NCBI GenBank assembly: GCA_021234155.1
Contig: JAJEKV010000172.1
Span: 124,001 to 188,000, forward strand
From: Isoetes taiwanensis
Lineage: Eukaryota > Streptophyta > Lycopodiopsida > Isoetales > Isoetaceae
Direction of reading: 5' to 3'
Length of the DNA: 64,000 nucleotides
Shown: piece after piece, positions 12,819 to 25,311 of the stretch
Layout: every line of letters starts with the position of its first letter
Numbering within the stretch: position 1 is the first letter of the stretch
The notes under the pieces: generated by a model
What the model saw: the letters and a program-made list of their open reading frames with translations, nothing else
Told to the model about the DNA's origin: nothing
The model's database searches: none
Translations under genes and position numbers: made by a program

Positions 12819-14736
12819 AATCCCCATCTAGTCCTTTTTCCGACCACACGCTGGCCCTCGCGGGTCCACTCGACTGCGATGACCTTAGTGCCGGGTAGGG
12901 GGACACGAAGGTGTTCTTATGTGCCCTTCACCTATGGGCTCCCTATCAAGTGAGAAGCATACATAACGTTAGAACTAGCAATAAAAACACATCATACTAC
13001 CTCGGGGTAGCCCATCCACATATCCATAACTACAAGAGGAGAAACATACGCCATAAAACATGAGAGCTCCTACCCATGGCTCGGAGCTCATAAGGAGGTC
13101 GATTGGTGGCTGGGCCTCAAGATAGAGCAAGGACCGATTCATAACAATGGCGAGGGCTGGCTTGAGACAATGGCTAGGGTTGACCACTCCATCCGCCCCT
13201 CATGTGCATACTTTGCAGAGTAGGCTAGATTGGGGGCTCTGACATGACTCTTGCCTTCCAGATACGCAATCTCATGGCATCACCCATCGAGACTACTCCA
13301 GGTTGCATCTTCCCGGTCCGATGAGGCAAGAAGGGTTGCATCTCCCCTTCTCGGGATCTAGAGGTTCCACGGGCGGCTATAGAATCGTGGTGACACACGA
13401 TTGCACCACTTAACCCCAAAGCGAGGTGAGCTAGGCCGACACTGCAACTCAGAGAGGCGGAGGCACACCATTGCCTCAGATGTGTGGGACCCATGCCCGC
13501 CCACACAAAGTGATCGGGCCATAGGCCTAGCCCGCTATGGGATCCCCAGTAGCCACGCTCAGCAGGGATCCTCCCTCCATATTGCCTCTAGCCCCGTTGT
13601 GTAGTGCTGAGTCAAATCATAGCCCCCATAGCCCGATGGGCTCTTATGCACAGGCCGCATAATAATAGGAACTAAGAGGTCTAACTAGGAGCATACTACG
13701 TACTGGCTACTAGGTCTCTACCCCCTTTCCCAATACAAGAGGAGCAAACATGACCAACCAACATCACATAACATCATATCATGATAATCATTATAAGAAC
13801 ATCTTAACCTAATCATACATATCTAACTTATAGTTAGGGTTACTTGATTAGGGTTCAAGATGTTGAATAAGGGTTCTAGGATGGCTCTACTCTAGATATG
13901 AAATACTAACCCATCTGGAGTCCTAGCTTTCAGATGAATTACTAAGAGCACTACTCTACATACCTACTCCAGAAGCACTCCCTCCCAATCCTGGCGTCTC
14001 CATGGTCTTCGAAGTGGTCGAAGCTGCACTTGCTCCAAGATCGAATCCACACTCAGGGGCCACAGACTAGACTATGCCACAAGACAAGCGGTGCTCGAAA
14101 GCGGAGTTTCGAGTGTGTAGATGGGTCTCAAGGTGCTAGGGTCAGGAAAGAGGTCTAGGGTTAGGATTTAGGCTAATATAAGTTAGAGTATGGGATGCCA
14201 CGTGGCACCAATGGGGTGGGGCCGTGTGGCAGTTGCCCAATAGGATAAGGCCAAATGAGGTGGCAAGAAGATATTTAAAAGGGAAAATGCTCTAGGGAAT
14301 ATTTTTCGACCATTAATAGCCCTATTAATTAGCCCCCCTTATTAATTACCCTAGTATACCCATTTATTAGTATATACTTAATGCTGTATTATACTATAAT
14401 TTCGAATCTTTCCTAATGGTTTGAAGTGTTAATTATGAATTTGCGCCATTTTTCACTTAGGTCTCGGATTGGCATGATTCTTCGACCTATTTTAGGTGAA
14501 ATCTGATGCTGATGCATAATTTCCACTCCAATTTTACTAGAATGTTAATTTGACTTATTCTTTTTCTCTCATCTAACAACTTAGCCTATTCTTACGGACC
14601 CACTACCTAGGAGAAATTTTTTTTCCCTATTTTCGAGGTTCCATGGTGGAAATTTTTTCATTTCACTTCCTATTAGGCCTGTTAGACTACTTTTAAAGAC
14701 ATGGTCAGTGGTAGTTCCTGGTCAACCAAGAACATC

Positions 14737-14748
14737 GCTCTGATACCA
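14737..14748 (-). other. primer-binding site (tRNA-iMet) of the LTR element
   Basis: The minus strand reads TGGTATCAGAGC, the standard plant retrotransposon primer site for initiator tRNA-Met. It is one base from the LTR end (TGTGACGCTCC read from 14750 on the plus strand). This fixes the element's orientation as minus. Confidence 0.9.
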
Positions 14749-14749
14749 T

Positions 14750-16387
14750 TGTGACGCTCCCTACTAAATATACGGTGCCCGGCCGTACACTCCGTAGGAA
14801 ATCCCCCATCCGGTGCTTCGATCCGTCTGTCCCGCACTCTGGGATGACCTTAGTGCGGGTAGGGGACACGAAGGTGTCTTGCGCGCCCTTCTCCTATGGG
14901 CTCCTATCACAACGGAAGCATACATAACGTTAGAACTAGCAATAATAACACATCATATTACCTCGAGGGGTAGCCCATCCACATATCCCATAACTACAAG
15001 AGGAGAAACATATGCCATAAAACATGAGAGCTCCTACCCATGGCTCGACTCATAAGGAGGTCGACCCGATGGCTAGGGCCTCAAGATAGAGCAGGCCAGG
15101 AGTCATAACAATGGCGAGGGCGTGTCTTGAGACAATGGCTAGGGTTGACCACTCCATCGCCCCTCCTGTGCATACTTTGCGAGTAGGCTAGATCGGGCTC
15201 GACATGACTCTAGCCTTCTGGGATCACGCAATCTCATGGCATCACCCATCGAGACTACTCTGGGTTGCATCTCCTCGGGTCCGGATGAGGCAGAAGGGTT
15301 GCATCTCCCTTCCCAGGGTCTAGAGGTTCCACAGGCTAGAGAATTGTATGGCACACGACGGTCATTACCGCGACTTAACCCCCAAAACGGGAGCCAGGGC
15401 CGACACTGCAACTCCCGAGAGGCGAGGCGACACCATTGCCCCGGATGTAACCGGATCCATGCCGGCCCACACAAAGTGGCCCGACCATAGGCCTAGCCTC
15501 TATGGGATCCCCGGTAGCCATGCTTTCGGTGGGGATCCTCCCTCAAAGTATTGCCTCTAGCCCGTTGTGTAGTGCTGAGTCACATCATAGCCCCCCATAG
15601 CCCGGTGGGCTCTTATGCACGGCTCGATAATAATAGGAACTAAGGGGTCTAACTAGGAGCATACTACGTCTTGGCTATTAGGTCTCTACCCCCTTTCCCA
15701 ATACAAGAGGAGCAAACATGATCAACCAACATCACATAACATCATATCATGATAATCATCATAAAAACATCACGAACCTAATCATTCATATCTAACTACG
15801 GTTAGGGTTCCTTAATTAGGGTTCAAAATATTGAATAAGGGTTCTAGGATAGCTCTACTCTAGATACGAAATACTAACCCATCTGGAGTGCTAACTTCCA
15901 GATGAACTACTAAGAGCACTACTCTACATACCTACTCCAGAAGCACTCCCTCCCAATCCTGGCGTCTCCATGGTCTTTGAAATGGTTGAAGCTGCACTTG
16001 CTCCAAGATCGAATCCACACTCAGGCTCTTTGCACTAGACTATGCCACAACAAGCGGTGCTTTAAAGCGGAGTTTTGAAGTGTGTAGATGGGTCTCAGGG
16101 TGCTAGGGTCAGGAAAGAGGTCTAGGTTTAGGGTTTAGGCTAATATAAATTAGGGTCCACATGGGATGCCACGTGGCATCAATGGGGTGGGGCCGTGTGG
16201 CAATTGCCCAATAGGATAAGGCCATGTGGAAATGGGCCTTATCCTAAGGTTACTTAAGTTAAGCATTTAACTTAGATGTGCACCCATTGCCACTTCCTAA
16301 GGTATACAAGGCTACAAGGGTAGACTTGTATAGTGACGGGTCCAGAAATATACGTATTTATGGCATATATTTCCCTGGAACGTCACA
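14750..16387 (-). repeat. right (5') LTR, about 1.64 kb
   Basis: Read on the plus strand it starts TGTGACG and ends CGTCACA. The short inverted termini TGTGACG/CGTCACA are the expected TG...CA ends. It is uninterrupted and serves as the empty-site reference for the TRIM insertion in its partner. Confidence 0.8.
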
Positions 16388-16595
16388 AATTCCCTCAGAT
16401 TCTATGAAAGTTCCTTGGTTTTTATGAAGATTACCTTAGATTTTATTAGATTCTAGTTGATTCTATGAGATTCTTTGAAATTCTATAAAGATTCCCTTAG
16501 GTTTTATTAGATTCCCCCCAGATTCTCCAAGATTCCATCAAGATACCCCTAGACTCTCAAAGATCTGATGCAGGTCCCTTATATTTCCCAAGCAA
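16388..16595. repeat. degenerate AT-rich minisatellite, right part
   Basis: This has the same 'gattctatgaagattcccttag'-type units as 11086-11866. The array continues directly from the LTR end, showing that the LTR element inserted into an existing array. Confidence 0.75.
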
Positions 16596-18754
16596 TGTCA
16601 GTTGATCTCAGATCGACGATCAAGATCAAGAATAGTCTAGACCGTAGGATCAATTACATATGTTACATAAAAACTCCCAAAGCCATATGGATCATAGGAT
16701 ATGTCCCAAAGTGACATGAGCCATAGGATCTCGGACAGACGGTCGGATAGCGCCAGTCCTTATAAGAATATATATGTGTTAGATATACTGACACGTCACT
16801 AGTACATGTCGTATGTCAATATGTACATCATTATCCCAAAGGGTTGTACCATGGGGTATAACTATTGGAGGCCATTATATTGCACGTGTTCATTTAAACA
16901 TGTGAATATAACCCCTATTGCCACATGGCAATACCCTAATGAGCCATATGGTTCATTAGATCCCAGCCCTAAAAGCATGGCGCAGGATATCCTTACCCTG
17001 GTTTCGGATCTCTGGAGGGTGATGGGAAGGATGGGATCCCCAAGAGGTGTGATCGGGAGGGGCCGGGATCCCCGATTCTGCTAGCGATTAGCATAAAAAT
17101 CTTGGCCTTATAGGGATTTTTTGGGGCAAATTTGTTGTGGGATTTTCTCCCTCGATCCGTGCGAATTGCATGGGATCGGTTAAGTAGGGTCGAGGCTCGG
17201 GGGGCAAGGGGATCAGGTAGATGCGGAGGAGGAAGCGGGCGGCGCCACACTGGCCTCGCTCAATCGGCAGCAAAAAACAGCAAAAGCTGCTTGATAAGGC
17301 GTTAAGCTACCTTGATTAAGCGTGGGATCGAGGAGGGAATCCCACGTGGGGATCGGGAGGAGGGATCCCATTTGGGGATCCCGGAGGGCAGGATCAACCC
17401 AAACCAGGGTAAGTCTATCCTGAACCTAAAAGCGTACCCTAGAGCATGGACTTAAAAAGCAGGAACTCTAAAAGCTGCCCTTTTTTATGCGTGCATTGGG
17501 AAGAGCGTTTGACATACTCCAGCTTACCAATAGACATCAAGCTCTCAACTCGAGACGTCTTTTCAAGATTCGACTATGACATCAATGTGGACTTCTTCCA
17601 GGATGTAGGAACCAGCCAACGATGCGACAAGTGATGATTATGTCAGCTAGTATGCTTTCGACAAGTAGTAGGCCGGATTTATATATGTTCTTGACCCTAG
17701 ACAACCTCTAAAGCCCAAGAATCCTAAGCAATACCCCGAGCTGACAAAGGAACCTTTATCATGTTTGATTAGAGTAGATAGATTAAATCTACATTTCTGT
17801 CATTTTGAATCATCATAATGATATTAACTTACTCTTTGTGCATTCTTGTGTATTAGGAAGGCAGATAGAGACCAGAGCCACATATAGAAGATGATTCTAG
17901 AGCATCCTCATTAGTTTCCAATTAAATGCGACATGTGCATTGAAGCCCGGCTGGCTGTGGATAGCGGGGCTAGACTGGCTTACAAGGAAGGCTTGTCTGA
18001 CTATAGTTGACCCCTTAGCGTGTAGAGTCTACTGAAAGGCATTGGGCTAGGTCCTGTACTTTGTCATTGCATTTGGGCAAGGTTTCGGCTCAATACCTTC
18101 TAGGTGGTGCGATGTCTCGGTGGATTTAAGTCGTGTACGAGCATGGGTGAACCATAGCTCTCTAGCCGTCTATAGTTGACGTGAACCTTCTGGAGGAGAT
18201 TAATCTCCTCCTGTTTCATCCGGCCCGAGGAAATGCAACCCTGGAATAGTCCCCTCAACTATATCCTCGACAGGCTACAACCAAATCCCAATACTTTTCA
18301 GCTTATCTGCAAAGTATGTACAGGAGGGACGGATGGATTTAACTACCTACCAATGGCCATGTTCATTTGCCAGTCAAGTTCATTTGCGATGAATTCTGTC
18401 TGTATTGATCTTTGGAGGCCCATGCCTTCAATTGATCTCCATGAGTCTGAGCCCAGGGTAGGATATTCTCTTGTTGATGTATATTATATTTGATTTTGAC
18501 TGTTTTGAATTATGTGATCTTACACTTCATGGTGGTTATGTTATTTATTATGTTTGTCATGTGCTCATGTTCATGTACTTCCGCAACTAGGTCGGGGAGA
18601 CGGGATGAATGACACTATTCTTCCCACGTCGGATTCTTGATCACCATCAAGAGGGACGTCAGATAGACGGTCTCATGTTGGTGATCTAGTGCTGATAGGA
18701 TGGAATCTCTTGTTCATATATGATCGAGATATCATATCAGCAGGAGGCGCCACA
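16596..18754 (+). mobile_element. probable 5' LTR of a plus-strand LTR retroelement
   Basis: The right boundary is supported: the sequence ends GCGCCACA at 18754 and a tRNA-Met primer site starts two bases later. The left boundary is only a guess, placed at the first TGTCAG after the minisatellite. The stretch includes a tract rich in GGGATCCC around 17030-17400. No second LTR copy was found in the window, so the element is solo-ended or truncated. Short open frames here carry no domain. Confidence 0.5.
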
Positions 18755-18755
18755 A

Positions 18756-18767
18756 TGGTATCAGAGC
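18756..18767 (+). other. primer-binding site (tRNA-iMet), plus strand
   Basis: There is an exact TGGTATCAGAGC immediately after a CA-ended LTR. This is the common plant LTR-retrotransposon primer site and gives plus-strand orientation. Confidence 0.85.
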
Positions 18768-21217
18768 AATGACCTTGGAAGACCAAGACCGAACACTGAC
18801 CAAACTGTTGTATAGTCTTGGAATAACACCCAAGTAGAACCCCGATCTGTGAATTTTTTTTATTTTTTCATGATTAGAGCTATGAGCTAGCTGGAAAACT
18901 TAGTCACAAATTAAAGAATCAGAACACTAGAATTAAAGTTCACTCAGCTAATACCCATTGACTGTCATGCTGCGCGAGAGGTGAGATTCACATACCCCTT
19001 GGATGCACGGTAAGAGTCGTCTGCCTTGTTAGAGAAGATAGATCCCCAAAGAAATTAAATAAATGATAAAATATAGCTTAACATGCTCTAGTATGCTTGT
19101 TTATTTAATCAGAATTATTATTTGAATAAAAAAAAATGTCGATTTGGCCCGATGACTCTCACGGTGCGCGAGAAGCCCTTGTGAGGTTCCCACACCCCTA
19201 TCTAGCACAAATGAGAGTCGTCCACCATGTTCAACCTGTTGGGCTCCTCCGAAAGGTAAAGAAATGACCAAATCCAGCTTAGCACCACGTGATAAACTCG
19301 TTTTGTATGATCGTAGCTCAAAATTTTACCCTCCGAGCAAGACTCAAATGTATAATTATATGCCTGAAATGAACGAATTGAAAAATTTGACCAAAACTCT
19401 ACGACATGAACCTATAAAAAGGGATCCCAAATCTTCTATACTAGAATTTTTTCTTCCACGAAGCTGCTCCCGCCTTTTGAGCCAATTTTTAAACACAGAG
19501 CATCCCGTGAACTCTCAAACCACAGAGCAGATACAAGACCCCTTTCGGGATACTATGAACACCCAGACGGAGCACGAAGAACAAATGCAAAAACTCCCCT
19601 TGTACAGACTTAGGAGTCGAACACGGAGACTGTGGCAAACCCGACAGAGGCGAAAAAGAAGCAAAAATGCACCTCCGCATTGAGGGAGATACAACACTTT
19701 TAGAAAGGTGCTAATTTCTTGATTTTCTATTGTTCGTTCCAGAGATTAGTATGAGAGATCATCCACGAGTACAACTCGAAGTTGCGAGTTCCTAACATTG
19801 AGTTACTCATGCCATTTCCCTTGCCAACTCTGTTGGAAAGCTCAAAACAAATTGTAAAGACACGACATACATTTTATATTGAGGTAGACCTTTGGGTATA
19901 ACAAATACATGGGCTTATGGGATTTGAACGAAACCTGTTTTGATATTAGATAGATAAGATAAGATAGATTTTTACGTCCACGGGAACCCAACGGGTTATG
20001 GGACGGCACATGCAAGGGCAACAGCCCATCTAAAACCTGGGGACCTGGGTAGGTGTGGTTGGCCAACCCAGTGTGCAACAACACTTTATTTTTTTATTTT
20101 TAGGGACATGTTTTGACAACAATGGTTTTCGAACTCAATATCTTATAAGTGGTCTATGCACTTTCATTCAAACTCAAAATCTTACAAGTGGGGTTTTAAG
20201 TCTTGTTTACTTGTCCTTGTAAGTTCAAATTCCAGACAAAAGAGTGGGCTTTAAGTTAACATCATTTCCTTCCTTTGTTATGCCAAAACTCCTCATCTTG
20301 TGCTATTAAGCTTCTATCCCTTCCTTATTTTCTTATAATTTTTTTTACCTTTAAACTTGTACTTTTACCCCTATATGTTTTTTGCAATGAAATAGAGGAT
20401 CGAAAGAGGTCATGGATTTTCACAATTCTTGTATGTTCAAATCTGAAAGAGCTTAGCAGAAAGACCATTGGAGACCATTTATTTTGCTAAATCTGGAGCC
20501 TAATTTGAAAACGCATGGCCTTTAATGTCGAAGATTCCATAGAATTTTCCATGATATTTAAGAACTTAATACAAAGACCATTGGAGACCATTCATTTTGC
20601 TAACCCATAGACCCTAATTTGCAAATGCATAGGCTCTAACGTGGAGGATTCCACTGAAATTTCAATGATATTTAAGAAAGATAACAATAAGATAGTGGCT
20701 TGGCATTTAGGTTCCCAAACTAACCTTTTGGATATTTTAGGATTAATTCTTGGGAAAATTCCAATTATACCCCTCAAGTTCACGAAAATTCTAAAAATAC
20801 CCTCCAAATGAAGAGCATTTTTTGAAAAAAGGTAATAGAGTTTTTGTTGCTCGTCAACTTCAAAAGTTATCTTCACAAACATTATAGAATGGAATAAGAT
20901 CTTTCGAACAACGTCAAATTCATCGAAATTGGAGTTGAATTTTACAAGTTATGCTCATTTACATTGGTTTTAATAGCACTTACTTAAAACACTATAACAT
21001 GAAGATTTCAACTCCGTTTTAACGATTCTATTAATACTGGATAGCACTCACTCATATCTACAAGTTTTGTGAAGGATACCTTTTTAGTTGGTTGATCACA
21101 AGAAAGTTAAATACCCTATTTCTGGGGTATTTTTGGAATATTTGTAAACTTGAGGAATATATTTGGAATTTTTTCTTGATTCTTTTCATGAAAATATTGC
21201 AGTCATTGGTTTGGATT
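18768..21217 (+). other. leader and internal remnant of the LTR element, then unassigned DNA
   Basis: After the primer site there is a diverged direct duplication, with units near 18958 and 19150 that share GCGCGAGA and 'gagagtcgtc' pieces. An open frame at 19264-19683 codes for 139 residues with a basic C-terminal tail (RRKRSKN). Its position would suit the start of a gag, but I recognise no gag motif. From about 19700 to 21217 I see only AT-rich sequence. Confidence 0.35.
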
Positions 21218-21644
21218 AGGGCAGTGTGGCCGTCCACGGCGGCAAACTCACTTGTGGTTGTGGCAAGCCCGTTCTCACACGCGGCAAATATGTGTGGAGG
21301 GTTTTCCTAGTTCTCAGTGAAGGCTCTATGGAGGAGAAGCGCAACTCTACGACGGCCCGCCGAGGGCTCTGCCATAGTCATAGAAGGCAGGCTTAGGAGT
21401 TTGTTGCTAGATGGAGCTTCAAAAGTCCTGGCATAGTTATTAGAGTTCCTGCATCATGTTTGGCACATGGATTCCTGGCGCCTTCACATGGATTGATAGC
21501 TTTCTTTTGCAATAGTATTCTGCTCCACATATATTATTTTCTTGTATGCTCAAGCCTCTTAGTATTTTGCTTCTCTCTTGTAATGCAATAGATAGACTGA
21601 TATTGTGTCTGATTTTCTATTTTTTTAGAATTGAATTGATTTTT

Positions 21645-24340
21645 ATCGTCCATGGAGATCAATTGGCCTATGGGACCCAAACAAGGAATACAACAAGCGT
21701 GTTATTGCTAGGATTAAAAACCCTCACCCCAACCTTGGCAAAAATAGGGATGCTGAGAGACTGTACAATGATATATAATAGTGGCACATTGTGGTGTGCC
21801 TTGCATCGTTCGAGGACATAACTGAGTGTGGGCATCCACGATGTTCCGAAGATAAGATCCTAACGAGCCCATTGACGTTGTATCCAACTGTGCATGTAGC
21901 TGCTGGTTAGGCAGGATCAAGTCATCATATCTGGCGCGAATGTGACTGAATGCCAGACAATGCTGCAGAGTGTGGCTTTCATCTTCAATGGGCACACTGT
22001 TGGCAACACAGACACAATCTATCCTTTCGTACCTTCTGAGCCCATCTGCATGTCTCAATTTGCAAGCGATGTGCATCTGCACGAATGGAAGCTATCAATC
22101 TGCGTTCAATGGCAAATGTGCACAGAGGTAATGCTGTGGACCACGTGCAAGCATGGGGTTGACCTGGAACTTATAGTGCGCTATCTTAACGTGTCCAAGA
22201 TCACCAGTATCCCAAAGTTTGTTGAGGAAGCAAGCATCTAGGTATTGCCACAGCTGATGGTGGTCCCCTTCGGTTTCAATTTGGATGTACCTGTGCTCTT
22301 GTACACCCCATCTGGAAAACACTGTGCTCGCCTCTCCTTCTAACAAGCCTTGAGGCGCTCCGGGCCCATGGCCACAGTATAAGCCAGGTTGGGGAGACGT
22401 TCATTGCCCATACCCACCACCTTTTAGAAGTAAATAATGTGGCGGTCAAGCGCGACCCGTTGAAGAGGCAGAAATCTATCTCCGCGCAAAAGGATCGATA
22501 TAAAAGCGTAGGTTTCACTCCGAGCACCCGTGTCAAAAAGGCTTTTTGTACCTACTCCAATTCATTTCACGTGGCTAGGGATATGACAGGACCCCAGACT
22601 TCGACCCCATATAAAAGAACAAGTTCCACCAGAACCCTAAACAAGTGGGACAGATGGAACTAGTCATATAGCTTTGTGGGATTATTATTACGCATTGCAT
22701 AAAGTGCCTTCCAACGTGCGGTCACCCGTAATCGAATGGAAGTGTCCCAGTATATGGTAGTGGGGAACTCTATGCCCGGTTACTTCTAAGTGTGCACCAC
22801 CTCCATATTTTGTCCCTGATAAATGGAGGGAAGCCTTGGTTGGCGCGAAGATGAGACAAGCAAGATCTTAGTCTTGGTCAAATTGACCCTCATTCCGATG
22901 GCTGGAGCATAAACTATCTAGGGCATGTAGGTGCTGCTGCATGGCATCTCGGGTGTGGGCTAGGAGGTCTACATCATCTGCGTATATGAGCTGCCTAATG
23001 ATCTGGTGCACAAGCTGAGCTCCATCACCCCCGTGGTCGGCAAGCCACCCCTCTAATTGGTCAATGTAGAGGCCAAACAATGTTGGGGAGAGCGGGCATC
23101 CCTGGCAGACACCAATACTACTATTGACAGGTTGTCCTGTTGGTGTCAATCGGCTGGAACATGTCTCATAGAGTCTGTATACCGCATTTTGCAAGTCTTC
23201 AGGGGCTCCCAACTGTCTTAGTCTTTCCTACAACTTTTCTCTAGGCACAGTGTCAAAGGCCTTTGCAAAGTCAACAAAACAGCAGTAGAGATCCTGGCGG
23301 CGGTTCTTGCTATCTTCAACCAAGGTCCAGAGCATGAATATGTGGTCAATGACGGAGTATCGGGGCCTGAATCCTGCCTATGTGAGTGCCCTCACTTCTG
23401 CCTCCTCTTCCCATATCGTCAATTGCTGTTCAAGTATGCTGGCCATTAGTTTTGCAAAGAGTGAATTGACCATGATTGTTCTGTAGTTGGCTGGGCTATG
23501 TGGGCCTCCTAGCTAATAGATGGGGACTACTCTGCTGGTGATCCACTGCTAGGGAAATCCTTCATGTAATGCCCTTTTAAATAGATGCGGCGGGATGGGC
23601 ACTAGTGGTGGTCCCGCCCACTTGGCGGCTTGCTGCATGCCGACCAAGTTTGTCGCCTTGCCATTGGTGAGGCGGCTGCGGTGACCCGAGTGACATCTGC
23701 CGATTTCCAAGGCCGGGCCCCTTTGGGGAGGCACCTCTAGCCAGATCCCAGGAGGGTCATAGTGCTTGTGCAAGTATTGCACCCATTGGTCTGGGTGATA
23801 TTTCTGCCCGGGTTCGCGGAGGTTTGCTCAATACCTTTCTCCAAAATGTTCTAGGGATGCCTCTTTTGAGGTAAAAAACATTTTCGGTGATGCACGCAAT
23901 ATATCGGCTTTCTTTCCTTTCATAAAAGGCGGTGCTATCGATTCAGGGGGGGCAGGGATCGGTGATTTTGTTGAAGCCCCGGTGCTTGAGGACCCTACAT
24001 TCATCATCAAACCACTGGTTATGGGAAAAGGTTGTAGTTTTTTAGATCTTCCGGGGGCGGCTTTTGCCAAAGCATCTCTCCGCGGCAGTCATAAGCACTA
24101 TGACCAACTAGTCGATCATATGGCGTGGGAAGCTGAAATTCTGCCAGGGTCAGTATTAGCATCGGGCATAAGTCACCGCGATTCGTAATTCACCCTTGGT
24201 GAACCAAGCGAGGGTTGGATCACATGTGGTCGGCGGTTACCAATCTACTTGGAGAAAAAGTGGCTGGTGATTCGAGTTAGTCTCTTCATCTCTATTATCT
24301 GTGCCTACTCGGAGTTGGGTGATGAGGTGCAGATCTTGTG
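21645..24340 (-). mobile_element. non-L1 LINE inserted in copy 1
   Basis: Copy 2 of the host element (near 31640-31665) lacks this 2.7 kb, which gives the approximate borders. Overlapping 'gatttttatc' and 'gatcatctttt' at the borders suggest a short target duplication. The coding relic is described separately. No poly(A) tail is visible at the 3' (left) end. Confidence 0.65.
21714..23800 (-). pseudogene. LINE ORF2 relic with reverse transcriptase, non-L1 type
   Basis: On the minus strand the RT core is clear. CCFVDFAKAFDTVPREKL lies near 23300-23240, IGVCQGCPLSPTLFGLYID at about 23120-23060, and LIYADDVDLLAHT (the YADD catalytic box) at about 22995-22960. Downstream comes RVLGVKPTLLYRSFCAEI (22530-22470), then near 22010-21940 a C-terminal Cys/His segment (DCVCVANSVPIEDESHTLQHC is the visible pattern, C-x-C then H and C). 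Several in-frame stops and shifts break it, so it is inactive. The motif wording resembles jockey/I-like or other non-L1 LINEs rather than plant L1. Confidence 0.8.
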
Positions 24341-24832
24341 GGATCATCTTTTCCTTTTAAATCTTTTATGAAGGCATCATCTTTACCCTTTCAATTTTAG
24401 TGCATTTAATCATCTTTTTTTCGATTTTGGCAAAGTTCATTGCAAGGTAGGCCTCCCATTAAAAAAGTATCTGATAACTTGGCAAAGTATCTGGTCAGGC
24501 TTCTGCATCAAAGTGTTGACATATCTTTTACATGTAACTTAGAGGTAAACAAGTTTGCATTTTTAGAAGTTGTTTTTAATTCCTTTATTCTTAATGTTTC
24601 TATATTCTGTAATATACTCTTGACTTGGAACATAAAGCAGTAGTATCAAAAACATGTAAAGCTGTTATCAGTATCCAGTTTGTATCTTCAAAATGTCATC
24701 GTATTAATGGGCATGTGTTCATAATCAAAACTCCACTTTTCATTTCATCACAAAGCTTCTAATAGTACTAGTATATCAGATTAGATGAAGTGACTAGTAT
24801 TTTTGAAAAGTATATTTTCATGACAGCTTAAT

Positions 24833-24905
24833 GAGAGAGCATGTAGCTCAATGGTAGAGCCCTCCTTGGAGGAGATTTGAAGTTCAAATCCTTAGCCCCC
24901 AAAAG
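24833..24905 (+). repeat. tRNA-like SINE head (Pol III A and B boxes)
   Basis: TAGCTCAATGGTAGAGC resembles an A box and AGTTCAAATCC fits the B-box consensus, about 35 bp apart. The acceptor and T stems do not pair well, so a functional tRNA is unlikely. It sits inside copy 1 of the TA-flanked element. Confidence 0.5.
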
Positions 24906-25297
24906 CCTACACTTTTTGAAGCATAAAAGATTATACTTTATATGCAGCTAAGGGTTGATATGTATGCTAAAGGGGATTTTCTTAGATCTCTGTACATCTA
25001 GTTTTTTCTAAAATATCCTTAAAGAATGAGTTGCATTGACAGGCTTAACTTACTAAATACCAAATCTAATCGCTTGTACTTTAAGTGTGATCACAGCTTG
25101 CATCATAAGTTAATTTTCTCATAAGTATGGTTATAAGTATGGTTTCTTCTGCACTGATATGATATGACAGCTAAGTATTCTTTGTAGAATGATTTTATAA
25201 TTATGGTTCCTTCTGCGCTGATATGACAGCTAGTTTTCTTTCTCTTGTACTAATAGTTAGTTGTTTTTATTTAGCAGATCAGCCTATCATGCCCATT

Positions 25298-25311
25298 ACA
25301 AGATCTAGGCT
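25298..25311 (+). repeat. L1 target-site duplication, left
   Basis: ACAAGATCTAGGCT at 25298-25311 is repeated exactly at 34093-34106, immediately after the poly(A) tail. Confidence 0.85.

Larger units (their letters stand above)
11867..14252 (-). repeat. left (3') LTR, interrupted by TRIM
   Basis: Apart from the 897-bp insertion, this matches 14750 to about 16213 block by block. Shared pieces include 'gacgctcc..actaaatatac', the 'acataacgttagaactagc' block and the 'ccacgtggca' block. Homology stops at 'ataggataaggcca'. The outermost ~170 bp present in the other LTR (16214-16387) is not found here. Confidence 0.7.
11867..16387 (-). mobile_element. minus-strand LTR retroelement lacking coding capacity, nested in minisatellite
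   Basis: Two long direct repeats (11867-14252 and 14750-16387) flank about 500 bp that holds a minus-strand primer-binding site. No gag or pol remains between them, so this is a non-autonomous or internally deleted element. The left LTR is interrupted by a TRIM element. On both outer sides the same minisatellite is found, with a possible imperfect target duplication (AATTT at left, AATTC at right). The internal region contains a purine run on the minus strand (complement of 'gcccccctt' near 14330), a candidate polypurine tract. Open frames inside the LTRs, such as 13225-13506 and 15139-15474 on the minus strand, are paired by homology but contain no domains. Confidence 0.75.

Noticed and set aside
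13225-15490. Paired open frames of 67-111 codons
   Set aside because: They lie at homologous places in two LTR copies and have no recognisable domains.
24833-24905. Functional tRNA gene
   Set aside because: A and B boxes are present but the acceptor and T stems do not pair, so a SINE head is the better reading.
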